Assembly: GCA_026193555.1 (NCBI GenBank)
Contig: JAPHUU010000213.1
Location: 1 to 10,283 of the forward strand
DNA length: 10,283 bases
Direction: 5' to 3'
Source: Rhodanobacter sp.
GTDB taxonomy: Bacteria; Pseudomonadota; Gammaproteobacteria; Xanthomonadales; Rhodanobacteraceae
Each line of letters starts with the position of its first letter. Position 1 is the first letter of the stretch. The position numbers were made by a program, and so were the translations under genes. Shown piece after piece: positions 1 to 6,643 of this stretch. Below the pieces are notes generated by a model. That model made no database searches and was not told the DNA's origin. It worked only from the letters and a program-made list of their open reading frames with translations.

Positions 1-41
1 CGGCCATTGGCCGCCACGTCGTGGGTCACTCAGACGCTCGT

Positions 42-1379
42 TCAGGCCTTGGCGGCAGGACGCGAACTCGAGCGGCGGCGCTGGTTGCCGGCCGCGTGAT
101 CGCCACGGCCCGGTGCCGCATAGCCGTTCGGCCGTGCCGAGGTTGCGGTCTTGCCCTGGCGCGGCTGGCGCTGTGGCGCACGCGCTTGACGTTGACCGCC
201 GCCCCCCTGCTTCGGGCGCGGTGCGCCGGCATCCAGCCGCAGCGGCGCGGATGGCTCGTAGCCAGTCACCGCGTTGATTTCGATGTCCTGCTTCAGCAGT
301 TTGCGAATGTCATGCAGCAGTCCGCTTTCGTCGTGGCTGACCAGCGACACCGCCAGACCTTCCATGCCGGCACGACCGGTGCGCCCGATGCGGTGCACAT
401 AGTCTTCGGCCACCGATGGCAGGTCGAAGTTGATCACGATCGGCAACTGCTCGATGTCGATGCCACGGGCGGCGATGTCAGTGGCGACCAGCACGGTGAC
501 GCGACCGGTCTTGAAATCGCTCAAGGCGCGGGTGCGGGCGTTCTGGCTCTTGTTGCCATGGATCGCGGCGGTGCGCAGACCCGAGGCATTGAGGTAGGTG
601 ACCAGCTTGTCGGCGCCATGCTTGGTGCGGCTGAACACCAGCGACTGGCGACGGCTGTCCGCTGACAGCAGGTGCAGCAGCAGGTCGCGTTTTTTCGACG
701 CATCGACCGGATGCACCTGATGGCTGACCAGGGTGGCCACGGCGTTGGGCGTGTCCACCGAGATCTCGCGGGGGTTGTGCATGAACTCCATCGCCAGCGT
801 CTTGATCGGCGGGGCGAACGTGGCCGAGAACAGCAACGTCTGGCGCTTCTTCGGCAGCGCAGCGAGGATGCGCTTCAATGCCGGCAGGAAGCCCATGTCG
901 AGCATGCGGTCGGCTTCGTCCAGTACCAGCGTTTCCACGCCGGACAGGTCCAGCGTGCGCTGCTGCATGTGATCCATCAGGCGGCCGGGGGTCGCGATCA
1001 CGACATCCACGCCGCGGCGCAGTGCATTGATCTGCGGGCCCATGCTGACGCCACCGAAGATGGTGGTGCTGCTGACCTGCATGTGCTTGCCGTAGCTGCG
1101 GATGTTGTCGTGAATCTGCGCCGCGAGCTCGCGCGTCGGGGTCAGTATCAGTGCGCGCGGACGGCGGGTCATGGTCTGGCCGCTGGTCGACAGTTTCTGC
1201 AGCAGCGGCAGTGCGAACGCGGCAGTCTTGCCGGTGCCGGTTTGCGCGGCAGCGAGCAGATCGTGACCTTCCATCGCTGCGGGAATCGCGGCGAGCTGGA
1301 TCGGGGTGGGTTGGGTGTAGCCGTAATCGGCAAGCGCACGCAACAACGCGGGCGCAAGGCCCAGCGAATCGAAGGACAT
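42..1379 (-). CDS. rhlE: DEAD-box ATP-dependent RNA helicase, RhlE type
   Basis: This is a complete 445-residue cytoplasmic ATP-dependent RNA helicase that would unwind short RNA duplexes in ribosome assembly, RNA decay or cold adaptation. All superfamily 2 DEAD-box motifs are intact: Q-motif region GYTQPTPIQ (20-28), Walker A AQTGTGKT (45-52), PTRELA (81-86), TPGR (130-133), DEAD (154-157), SAT (185-187), ARGIDI (304-309) and HRIGRTGR (329-336). From about residue 380 a low-complexity tail rich in Arg, Gln, Gly and Pro follows, typical of RhlE and probably binding RNA. The ATG has a good SD, AGGAG six bases upstream, but that SD lies in the 3' arm of a hairpin (1382-1407). The gene follows the methyltransferase in the same direction after 175 bases and probably has its own promoter. 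The family is secure. RhlE rather than SrmB, DbpA or CsdA is inferred from length, motif style and tail. Confidence 0.95.
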   Translation of the reverse strand: MSFDSLGLAPALLRALADYGYTQPTPIQLAAIPAAMEGHDLLAAAQTGTGKTAAFALPLLQKLSTSGQTMTRRPRALILTPTRELAAQIHDNIRSYGKHMQVSSTTIFGGVSMGPQINALRRGVDVVIATPGRLMDHMQQRTLDLSGVETLVLDEADRMLDMGFLPALKRILAALPKKRQTLLFSATFAPPIKTLAMEFMHNPREISVDTPNAVATLVSHQVHPVDASKKRDLLLHLLSADSRRQSLVFSRTKHGADKLVTYLNASGLRTAAIHGNKSQNARTRALSDFKTGRVTVLVATDIAARGIDIEQLPIVINFDLPSVAEDYVHRIGRTGRAGMEGLAVSLVSHDESGLLHDIRKLLKQDIEINAVTGYEPSAPLRLDAGAPRPKQGGGGQRQARAPQRQPRQGKTATSARPNGYAAPGRGDHAAGNQRRRSSSRPAAKA

Positions 1380-1381
1380 GT

Positions 1382-1407
1382 AACACTCCTGAGCAACCCG
1401 GAGTGTT
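1382..1407 (-). promoter_or_regulatory. Hairpin sequestering the rhlE ribosome binding site
   Basis: Read on the minus strand, AACACTCC (1407-1400), a 10-base loop and GGAGTGTT (1389-1382) form a perfect 8-bp stem ending three bases before the ATG. The SD AGGAG (1390-1386) falls almost wholly in the 3' arm, so the folded mRNA would hide the ribosome binding site. This is visible in the sequence; a regulatory role such as a temperature switch or feedback by the helicase itself is inference. Confidence 0.55.
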
Positions 1408-1475
1408 CATACCGTGTTGCAAACTTGGGGAAAGGGGCGGCAAACGCCGCAGCAGTCGAAGTGACTGCGCCGCCA

Positions 1476-1481
1476 AGTATA
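1476..1481 (-). promoter_or_regulatory. Candidate -10 box of the rhlE promoter
   Basis: TATACT on the minus strand matches five of six bases of TATAAT and sits in the 175-base gap upstream of rhlE. No convincing -35 is seen at 16-18 bases. If it is used, the leader is about 90 bases long. It would contain a small GCAGTC/GACTGC stem-loop (1452-1468) and end in the SD-masking hairpin. Confidence 0.35.
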
Positions 1482-1554
1482 GCGGCATATGGGAGCGGCG
1501 TGGGGTTTTGCCGCGGCAAACCTGAACCAGGGGCGTGCAATGCGGCGAGGAAAG

Positions 1555-2211
1555 TCAGTCGTGCGGGCGCGCCACGATCAGGTAACTGTTGAATGGAGTG
1601 CGTCCCCACAGTGGTTCCATCCGCACCTCGAGGCCGGCATTTTCCAGCGGTGCGCGAAGCTCGTCGGCGCTGGGGTAGTGCTGGGCGCCGCCGGGGATCC
1701 AGCCGCTGACGCGCAGCAGGAACTCTTCCGCCCGGGTGGCATGGAAGCGCCAGTTCGGTTCGCGCAGCACGTTGCGGATGATCAGGCTTCCGTGCGGTGC
1801 CAAGTGCCGGACGGCGGCGTTCAGCAAGGCCCGCTGCCGCTCGGCGGACAGGTAGTGCAGTACGTCGAGCAGGGCCACATGGCCAGCCATGGCTGGCAGC
1901 AGATCCACGTCCGCGTGGCTCAGCGTCATCCTGGCATCAAGCCCTGCCCGCTGGGCGGCGAGCCGCCCGGCCCTGATCTTGCGCGCGTCATGATCCAGCC
2001 CGAGGTAGGGCTGCGTGAAACCCTGCGCATCGAGGTAGTGCCCGAGCAGGCCGATGCCGCAACCGATGTCGAGCAGCGGCAGGGCGCGGTTGGTAACGAT
2101 CGCTGCGGTGGCGGCATAGACCGGGTCGCCGGCCAGCTTGCCGGTGACGTAGGATCGCTGCAAATGACCGTCATAGAGTCTGCTGATGCGGTGGCGTGTG
2201 CGTCGATCCAT
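1555..2211 (-). CDS. Class I SAM-dependent methyltransferase, substrate unknown
   Basis: This is a soluble Rossmann-fold methyltransferase of 218 residues counted from the ATG at 2211. The glycine-rich SAM-binding motif LLDIGCGIGLLG is at about residues 46-57, the acidic end of strand 2 is in YLGLDHD (69-75), and VALLDVLHYL fits the motif IV strand. The N-terminal stretch with RLYDGHLQRSYVTGKLAGDP precedes the fold. Methyltransferases with this general arrangement occur near lipid and aryl-polyene biosynthesis genes, but no such genes are here, so the substrate cannot be named. A GTG at 2259 would add 16 residues. The ATG is preferred because the extra residues do not look conserved, although neither start has a strong SD. 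The gene is divergent from the MFS transporter and upstream of rhlE in the same direction. Confidence 0.82.
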   Translation of the reverse strand: MDRRTRHRISRLYDGHLQRSYVTGKLAGDPVYAATAAIVTNRALPLLDIGCGIGLLGHYLDAQGFTQPYLGLDHDARKIRAGRLAAQRAGLDARMTLSHADVDLLPAMAGHVALLDVLHYLSAERQRALLNAAVRHLAPHGSLIIRNVLREPNWRFHATRAEEFLLRVSGWIPGGAQHYPSADELRAPLENAGLEVRMEPLWGRTPFNSYLIVARPHD

Positions 2212-2347
2212 TCGGGTCCGGTGCGGCACTGGTTGGTTGCAGCCTAGGTCATTGATCACCCGCGTGCCATCGGGGCGGCGTGTTCTGCGGAACCCGCGTC
2301 TGCGATGGTCGAACGATTTGACTCCACACCGATGTGAGGAAACCCGG

Positions 2348-3589
2348 ATGTCACTGCTTGCAACCCTGCGGGAACTCGATTCAACACAGCGGCATACGGT
2401 GTTGGCCAGCTTTCTCGGCTGGACCCTGGATGCGTTCGATTTTTTCCTGCTGGTGTTCGTGCTGAACGATATCGCCGGCGACTTTCATGTGCAGAAGACC
2501 GAGGTCACCCTGGGCATCCTGCTGACTCTGGCGGCACGCCCGATCGGTGCACTGCTGTTCGGTCGGCTGGCCGACCGCTTCGGGCGGCGTCCGGTGCTGA
2601 TGGTCGACGTGCTGCTGTTCTCGGCGCTGGAGCTGGCCTGCGCCTTCGCGCCATCGCTCACCGTGCTGCTGGTGCTGCGCTTCGCGTTCGGCATCGCCAT
2701 GGGGGGCGAGTGGGGCATCGGTGCCTCGCTGGCGCTGGAAAGCGTTCCGATCAAGGCACGCGGCCTGGTCTCGGGTTTGCTGCAGAGTGGTTACCCGTGC
2801 GGCTACTTCCTTGGGGCCATCGCGTACTGGGTGGTGTTCGACGCGCTGGGTCTGGGCTGGCGCGCGATGTTCGTCGCTGGCGCCCTGCCGGCCCTGCTGG
2901 TGCTGTATGTGCGGGCCAGGGTGCTGGAGTCGCCGGTGTGGCTGGCCGCTCGCGCCGGCCATGCGAAGCAGTCGCGGCGGAGCATGCGGGAGTCAATGCG
3001 CGGGCACTGGAAGCGCCTGCTGTACATGATGCTGCTGATGATGGCGTTCAACATGTTCAGTCACGGCTCGCAGGACATGTATCCCACCTTCCTGAAGTCG
3101 CAGCTGCACTTCCAGACCGGTACCGTGACGGTACTGACCATGCTGCTCAATGTGGGCGCGATCGTCGGCGGTCTCGGCTTCGGCACCTGGTCCGAACACA
3201 TCGGCCGGCGCCGCGCGATGATCGTGGCAGCCTTGCTGGCGCTGCCGTGCATCCCGTTGTGGACCTACGGTGGCTCGGTTCTGCTGTTGGGTATCGGTGC
3301 ATTCCTGATCCAGGTGATGGTGCAGGGCGCATGGGGCGTGGTGCCGGCCTATCTCAATGAGCTGTCGCCGGACGACGTGCGCGGCACCCTGCCGGGGTTT
3401 GCCTACCAGCTGGGCAACCTGCTGGCGGCCAGTACCGCCACCGCACAGTCGTGGCTGGCCGATCACAGCGGCGGCAACTATGCCGTGGTGATGGCCTCGT
3501 GGATGGGCCTGGTGGCGGTGTTGCTGGCCTTGCTGGCATGGCTGGGGCCGGAAGTGCGCGGGATCGGTTTCGGCAGGGGCAGCTCCTGA
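2348..3589 (+). CDS. MFS transporter, probably a metabolite:proton symporter (SHS-like)
   Basis: This is an inner-membrane major facilitator of 413 residues with about twelve hydrophobic segments. The first helix carries SFLGWTLDAFDFFLLVFVL (21-39), resembling the sialate/lactate:proton symporter group. The MFS signature between helices 2 and 3 is GRLADRFGRRPVLM (72-85), with a matching loop GTWSEHIGRRRAMI in the second half and a cytoplasmic basic linker (AGHAKQSRRSMRESMRGHWK) between the halves. The start is the ATG preceded by GTGAGGA seven bases away. The reading frame is open for a further 54 codons upstream, but that part is Arg-rich, overlaps the methyltransferase gene and is not membrane-like. 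slyD follows after 37 bases. The substrate is unknown: an organic acid such as lactate, or a sugar acid, would fit the family. Confidence 0.88.
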   Translation: MSLLATLRELDSTQRHTVLASFLGWTLDAFDFFLLVFVLNDIAGDFHVQKTEVTLGILLTLAARPIGALLFGRLADRFGRRPVLMVDVLLFSALELACAFAPSLTVLLVLRFAFGIAMGGEWGIGASLALESVPIKARGLVSGLLQSGYPCGYFLGAIAYWVVFDALGLGWRAMFVAGALPALLVLYVRARVLESPVWLAARAGHAKQSRRSMRESMRGHWKRLLYMMLLMMAFNMFSHGSQDMYPTFLKSQLHFQTGTVTVLTMLLNVGAIVGGLGFGTWSEHIGRRRAMIVAALLALPCIPLWTYGGSVLLLGIGAFLIQVMVQGAWGVVPAYLNELSPDDVRGTLPGFAYQLGNLLAASTATAQSWLADHSGGNYAVVMASWMGLVAVLLALLAWLGPEVRGIGFGRGSS

Positions 3590-3595
3590 TAGAAT
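3590..3595 (+). promoter_or_regulatory. Candidate -10 box for slyD
   Basis: TAGAAT begins directly after the transporter stop codon and is followed by CTGCGG. This resembles the TACAATC-CGCGG context upstream of the amidohydrolase gene in this window. It would start transcription about 24 bases before the slyD ATG. No good -35 is visible, so slyD may also be read from the transporter promoter. Confidence 0.35.
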
Positions 3596-3626
3596 CTGCG
3601 GTTTGCAATCCCGGATGAGACGCACA

Positions 3627-4112
3627 ATGAAGGCTGGCAAGGACAAGGTAATTTCGCTGCACTACACATTGACCGTGGACGGCGAGAAGGTGGAAAGCTC
3701 GCACGACCGCAGTGAACAGCTGTGGATCCTGCTCGGTCACGGCCAGTTGATCCCGGGACTGGAGAAGGCACTCGAAGGTCATGAGGCCGGTGAGACGCTG
3801 GAGGTCGACGTGGCGGCGGCCGAGGGTTACGGCGAGCGTCAGGAAGGCCAGATCCAGCGCATGTCGAAGAAATACTTTCCGCAGGCCAACCGGCTCAAGC
3901 CGGGCATGGTCACCGTGTTGCAACTGAAGGAAGGTGGCCAGCGCGCGGTCACCGTGCACAAGGTTGGCATGAGCGCAATCGACGTGGACCTCAACCACCC
4001 GATGGCCGGCAAGGCCTTGCGTTTCGACGTGGCCATCGGCGAGGTGCGCGAGGCCACCGAGGAAGAGCTCAAGCACGGCCACGCGCATGCACCGGGTGCC
4101 GAAGCGCACTGA
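3627..4112 (+). CDS. slyD: FKBP-type peptidyl-prolyl isomerase / metallochaperone SlyD
   Basis: SlyD catalyses cis-trans isomerisation of prolyl bonds, acts as a holdase chaperone and, in many bacteria, delivers nickel for hydrogenase or urease maturation. This 161-residue cytoplasmic protein has the split FKBP domain (about 1-68 and 129-145), with LGHGQLIPGLEKALEG (36-51), interrupted by the insert-in-flap chaperone domain (about 70-128). The family hallmark DLNHPMAGKALRFDV spans 121-135. The C-terminal tail (HGHAHAPGAEAH) has only four or five histidines and no cysteines, much shorter than the metal-binding tail of E. coli SlyD, so metal capacity is probably reduced. The ATG at 3627 is chosen because it gives the usual SlyD N-terminus; an ATG at 3615 and a TTG at 3603 are in frame upstream. 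It ends before a strong terminator. Confidence 0.93.
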   Translation: MKAGKDKVISLHYTLTVDGEKVESSHDRSEQLWILLGHGQLIPGLEKALEGHEAGETLEVDVAAAEGYGERQEGQIQRMSKKYFPQANRLKPGMVTVLQLKEGGQRAVTVHKVGMSAIDVDLNHPMAGKALRFDVAIGEVREATEEELKHGHAHAPGAEAH

Positions 4113-4140
4113 CAGTAGCAGCGCTTCATTGAGACAAAAC

Positions 4141-4168
4141 CATAACGGCGCCCTTGGGCGCCGTTATG
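4141..4168. terminator. Bidirectional Rho-independent terminator between slyD and nlpC
   Basis: A perfect 13-bp stem, CATAACGGCGCCC and GGGCGCCGTTATG with a TT loop, lies between the convergent slyD (ends 4112) and the NlpC gene (ends 4269). On the minus strand the stem is followed by GGTTTTG, so it is the more convincing terminator in that direction. On the plus strand only CGTTCCC follows. The A-run before the stem is what supplies the T-run on the other strand. Confidence 0.8.
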
Positions 4169-4172
4169 CGTT

Positions 4173-4201
4173 CCCCCTTCTCCCCAGCGTGGAGAAGGGG
4201 G
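4173..4201. repeat. REP-like GC-rich hairpin
   Basis: CCCCCTTCTCC (4173-4183) and GGAGAAGGGGG (4191-4201) form a perfect 11-bp stem with a 7-base loop, directly beside the terminator. Hairpins of this polypyrimidine/polypurine type are familiar as dispersed intergenic repeats in Xanthomonadales and related genomes. Only one copy lies in this window, so its repeat status rests on general knowledge. Confidence 0.5.
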
Positions 4202-4268
4202 AGGAGGGAGCAACCCGCCGCACACTCTCAAGCAACCGACTTCCCGGTCGACGTGATGCGTTCGCGCC

Positions 4269-4838
4269 TCAATCCAGCAGCCGGCGCCCGTACTCGAAAT
4301 GATCGCGCCAGTACGGTCCATCGATGTCATCCAGCCTGACCGTGCCGCCGCTGTTGGGCGCATGCACGAAGCGTCCCTTGCCCACATAGACGCCGACATG
4401 GCTGATGCTTCTGCCACTGCCGAAGAACACCAGGTCACCACTGGCCAGGTCGGTCATGCGCTTGACCTTGCGCGTGTCCATCGCCGCCATCTCGCGTGAG
4501 CTGTGCGGCAGCAGAATGTCGGCCGCATTGCGATAGATGTAGTCGACCAGGCCACTGCAGTCGAAGCCGCTTTCCGGCGTGTTGCCGCCCCATTTGTAAG
4601 GCGTTCCGACCAATGCGATGGCGCGGAACAGCACGTCGTTCGCGGTGCCGGCGCTGGCGGCCGAAGGTGCGCGGGCCGGCAGGTCAGCCAGTGACGAGTG
4701 TGATGTCGTGTAGGTGGGCTCGCGCCGGTGCGGGCTGCTGGCGCAGCCGGCGAGCAGTACGATCGCCAGCAGCCACGACCAGCGAGGGCGCCAGTCAGTC
4801 GCCGGGGTGATGCTCGGTTGGGGCGGGCTGGGTAGCAT
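4269..4838 (-). CDS. NlpC/P60 family lipoprotein, probable peptidoglycan endopeptidase
   Basis: This is a lipoprotein of 189 residues that would hydrolyse peptide cross-links or stem peptides in peptidoglycan, like E. coli MepS (Spr) and related enzymes. A hydrophobic segment (SWLLAIVLLA, 21-30) ends in the lipobox LLAGC with Cys32 as the lipidated residue; the N-terminal region before it is unusually long and proline-rich. After a short linker the NlpC/P60 domain spans about 66-189. The catalytic Cys94 is in FDCSGLVDY, His147 in SHVGVYVG and the third polar residue His159 in FVHAPNSGG, so the enzyme looks active. The ATG has GAGG six bases upstream; a TTG at 4874 is in frame but has no such site. 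The SD is embedded in a 9-bp hairpin (4843-4869). The gene follows the M56 gene by 59 bases in the same direction, ends before the terminator, and is probably its cotranscribed partner. Confidence 0.92.
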   Translation of the reverse strand: MLPSPPQPSITPATDWRPRWSWLLAIVLLAGCASSPHRREPTYTTSHSSLADLPARAPSAASAGTANDVLFRAIALVGTPYKWGGNTPESGFDCSGLVDYIYRNAADILLPHSSREMAAMDTRKVKRMTDLASGDLVFFGSGRSISHVGVYVGKGRFVHAPNSGGTVRLDDIDGPYWRDHFEYGRRLLD

Positions 4839-4842
4839 ATTG

Positions 4843-4869
4843 AACCTCGGCACAGTCGAGGCCGAGGTT
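4843..4869 (-). promoter_or_regulatory. Hairpin sequestering the nlpC ribosome binding site
   Basis: On the minus strand AACCTCGGC (4869-4861), a 9-base loop and GCCGAGGTT (4851-4843) make a perfect 9-bp stem that ends four bases before the ATG at 4838. The SD GAGG (4848-4845) is inside the 3' arm. No T-run follows, so it is not an intrinsic terminator. It could lower NlpC translation relative to the upstream genes or respond to a factor; this role is inferred. Confidence 0.5.
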
Positions 4870-4897
4870 ATCAAATCAATAACTTGGAAGAAAGTTC

Positions 4898-6214
4898 TCA
4901 GGTATTGGGTGGAGCAGGGGCCAGCGGCGGCGGTGGCGGCAGCGGGGGTGCCGGCGGTTGCCCCGCTGGTGGCGGGGGTGGTGCCATCGGTGCCATCGGT
5001 GCCGGTGGCGCAGGCGATGCCGGTGGGGTGGGCGGCGCTTCTGCGACCGAATTCATGCTGAAGCGGATCGGGACGCGCGCGTAGCCCTCGACGGCCTTGC
5101 CGTTCTTGATTACAGGGTTGAAGCGCCAGTTCTTGACGGCGTCGATCGCTGCGTCGACCAGTTCAGGGGCAGCCTTGGTTGCCGGATCGGACGCAATGGT
5201 CCTTGGTTTGCCGTCGGTACCCACCAAGACCTTCAGGATCACCGTTCCTTCCATTTTGTTCTTGATGGCATCCGCCGGGTAGTGCGGTGGAATGGACTCA
5301 TTGATGCCAATGTCTGCTGCGGGCGGCCGAGCGCCCTGCTCCTGCACCGCCGCTTGCGCCATCACCGAGCCGCCAAGCATCAACGCCGCCAAGCCGACAA
5401 ACCCGATACGGCGCCGCCAGGCGCCGGGACGATTTCGCTGAATCATGTTCAGTCGCTCCTTCAGTTGCGGCTCGGAGAGCCAGGGGATCAGCGCCGGCGT
5501 GGCGCTCAGGCCGGTGCTGTGCAGCAAAGTGCGGGCGTAGGCGGCGGCGTGCCGGGGCGATTCGTGCAGCACGCGTTCGTCGCAGGCCAGCTCCTGATCC
5601 AGCCGCAGCCGCGGCAGCGCCAGCCAGGCCAGCGGGTGGAACCACAGCAACGCGAACACCAGTTCGGCGCACAGGCTCCACAGCGCGTCGCCTCGGCGCA
5701 GATGGGTGAATTCGTGCCGCAGCACCAGTTGCCGCTCGGCGGCGTCGAAGCGCTGCAGGAAATCCGCCGGCAGCAGCACCAGGCTGCGCGGCGCCCACAG
5801 CACCGCTGGCCCTGCCGGATGAACGCGCAGGCGACGCAGTTGCAGCGCATCAACCTCTGCCTGCAGCACGCGAGCCATCGCGGCGGGCAGCTGCCGGCTG
5901 CCGCGCAGCAGGCGCAGGTAGTGCACCGCGAGGCGCAGCAGGCCAAGCGCCACGCCGGCAAGCCACAGCCACCACGGCCAGTGCGACGGGGACGCCACGA
6001 CCGCGCTAAACGCTTGCGCGGTGGGCGATACCAGGATCGGCATCGACCACGCCCACGTGGCCGGCATGGCCGGGAGCCATGGCAGCAGCGCCAGCAAGAC
6101 GGGTAGCAGCCACAGCGTGAATGCCGGGCCGGCCCCGAACCAGCGACGAGCCGGCCGGCGAATGGCGAGTACGAGTGCCAATCCGATGGTCAGGTAGAAG
6201 AGGGTGGCCGGCAT
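4898..6214 (-). CDS. M56 (BlaR1-like) membrane metallopeptidase with C-terminal TonB domain
   Basis: This is an inner-membrane zinc metallopeptidase of 438 residues, expected to sense an envelope signal and cause cleavage of its partner BlaI repressor. Hydrophobic segments lie at about 2-18, 32-50, 81-100 and 181-200. The peptidase site is HEFTH (167-171), with the downstream glutamate motif QELACDERV (207-215). A further membrane segment (about 269-288) leads to a periplasmic TonB_C domain (about 308-386, with PPHYPADAIKNKMEGTVILK and NWRFNP) and then a Pro/Ala tail (393-438). The transpeptidase-like penicillin sensor of true BlaR1 is absent. The start lies two bases after the repressor stop codon, with AGGGG eight bases upstream inside the repressor gene, so translation is probably coupled. 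The family is clear; the signal sensed is unknown. Confidence 0.9.
   Translation of the reverse strand: MPATLFYLTIGLALVLAIRRPARRWFGAGPAFTLWLLPVLLALLPWLPAMPATWAWSMPILVSPTAQAFSAVVASPSHWPWWLWLAGVALGLLRLAVHYLRLLRGSRQLPAAMARVLQAEVDALQLRRLRVHPAGPAVLWAPRSLVLLPADFLQRFDAAERQLVLRHEFTHLRRGDALWSLCAELVFALLWFHPLAWLALPRLRLDQELACDERVLHESPRHAAAYARTLLHSTGLSATPALIPWLSEPQLKERLNMIQRNRPGAWRRRIGFVGLAALMLGGSVMAQAAVQEQGARPPAADIGINESIPPHYPADAIKNKMEGTVILKVLVGTDGKPRTIASDPATKAAPELVDAAIDAVKNWRFNPVIKNGKAVEGYARVPIRFSMNSVAEAPPTPPASPAPPAPMAPMAPPPPPAGQPPAPPLPPPPPLAPAPPNT
4980..5003 (-). repeat. Short tandem repeat in the proline-rich tail of the M56 gene
   Basis: The unit GGTGCCATC occurs twice in tandem, followed by a partial GGTGCC on the plus strand. 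In the coding direction it gives the MAPMAP stretch of the proline-rich tail. Such a 9-base in-frame repeat could expand or contract without breaking the frame. Confidence 0.6.
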
Positions 6215-6216
6215 GA

Positions 6217-6603
6217 TCAGCGCCCCTGCTGCTCGATGTTGTCGATCAGCTTGCGCAGCTCGTCCAGATCCTTTGGCGTCAGTTTTTCATGCTGGCTGAA
6301 ATGCGCCAACAGTGGAGCCACCTTTCCCCCGAACACGCGATCGAGAAGGCTGCGGCTTTCCTGCCGCTGCCAGTCGCTGCGTTGCAGCCCGGGTGAATAC
6401 AGGTAGCGCCGGCCGTCCTTCACGGCAGTGACCGCGCCTTTGCCAAGCAGCCTGTTGAGCAGGGTCCGGATGGTCTTCTCGTGCCATCCCGTGGAAGGGC
6501 TCAGGGCGGCGATGATCTCCTCGGACGTTTGTGGCGCCCGTGACCACAGGACATCCATGACACGGCTTTCGGCCTCGGTAACGGCTATGTGTGGCTGCGG
6601 CAT
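6217..6603 (-). CDS. BlaI/MecI/CopY family transcriptional repressor
   Basis: This is a 128-residue winged-helix repressor. The DNA-binding domain covers about 8-72, with the family pattern AESRVMDVLWSRAPQTSEEI at the N-terminus, the recognition region WHEKTIRTLLNRLLGKGAV, and a wing ending in DGRRYLYSP. The helical C-terminal part (75-128) is the usual dimerisation region, where BlaI is cut by its partner protease. The ATG at 6603 is chosen because GGAG stands six bases upstream; an ATG at 6615 would add four residues (MEIV) but has no SD. The stop codon is two bases before the M56 start. Two TACA-NN-TGTA operators lie just upstream (6618-6661), so the gene very probably represses its own operon. 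The inducer is unknown, and resistance to beta-lactams should not be assumed. Confidence 0.93.
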   Translation of the reverse strand: MPQPHIAVTEAESRVMDVLWSRAPQTSEEIIAALSPSTGWHEKTIRTLLNRLLGKGAVTAVKDGRRYLYSPGLQRSDWQRQESRSLLDRVFGGKVAPLLAHFSQHEKLTPKDLDELRKLIDNIEQQGR

Positions 6604-6617
6604 CACAATCTCCATTC

Positions 6618-6637
6618 AAGATTACAGATGTAGTCTT
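6618..6637. promoter_or_regulatory. BlaI-type operator 1 (proximal to the repressor gene)
   Basis: This is a near-perfect dyad with core TACAGATGTA (6623-6632) flanked by AAGAT and GTCTT, one base pair off perfect symmetry. TACA-NN-TGTA is the known recognition core of BlaI and MecI repressors. It ends 15 bases before the repressor ATG, so a bound dimer would block the early transcribed region. Confidence 0.78.
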
Positions 6638-6643
6638 CAATGG

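Noticed and set aside
1..41. CGGCCATTGGCCG inverted repeat at the left edge as part of an rhlE terminator
   Set aside because: It has 6-bp arms and a single central base, so it cannot loop as drawn, and the window ends before any flanking T-run could be judged.
1507..1520. Palindrome TTTGCCGCGGCAAA after the methyltransferase gene as a terminator
   Set aside because: It is short, the centre cannot form a stable loop without losing pairs, and no clear U-tract follows on the minus strand (AAAACC follows instead).
672..2247. Two plus-strand frames (672-1592 and 1489-2247) opposite rhlE and the methyltransferase
   Set aside because: Both are antisense to well-supported genes and show no domain or ribosome binding site.
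2186..2347. An N-terminal extension of the MFS transporter by 54 codons
   Set aside because: It is Arg-rich and not membrane-like, overlaps the methyltransferase 5' end, and the ATG at 2348 has a strong SD and the typical family start.
4958..6106. A 382-codon plus-strand frame opposite the M56 gene
   Set aside because: Its composition (Arg, Gln, His repeats) reflects the complement of a Leu/Ala/Arg-rich membrane protein. The M56 frame has HEFTH and TonB_C motifs.
4898..6603. The BlaI/M56 pair as a beta-lactam resistance locus
   Set aside because: There is no beta-lactamase or PBP2a-like gene in the window, and the M56 protein lacks the penicillin-binding sensor domain of BlaR1/MecR1.
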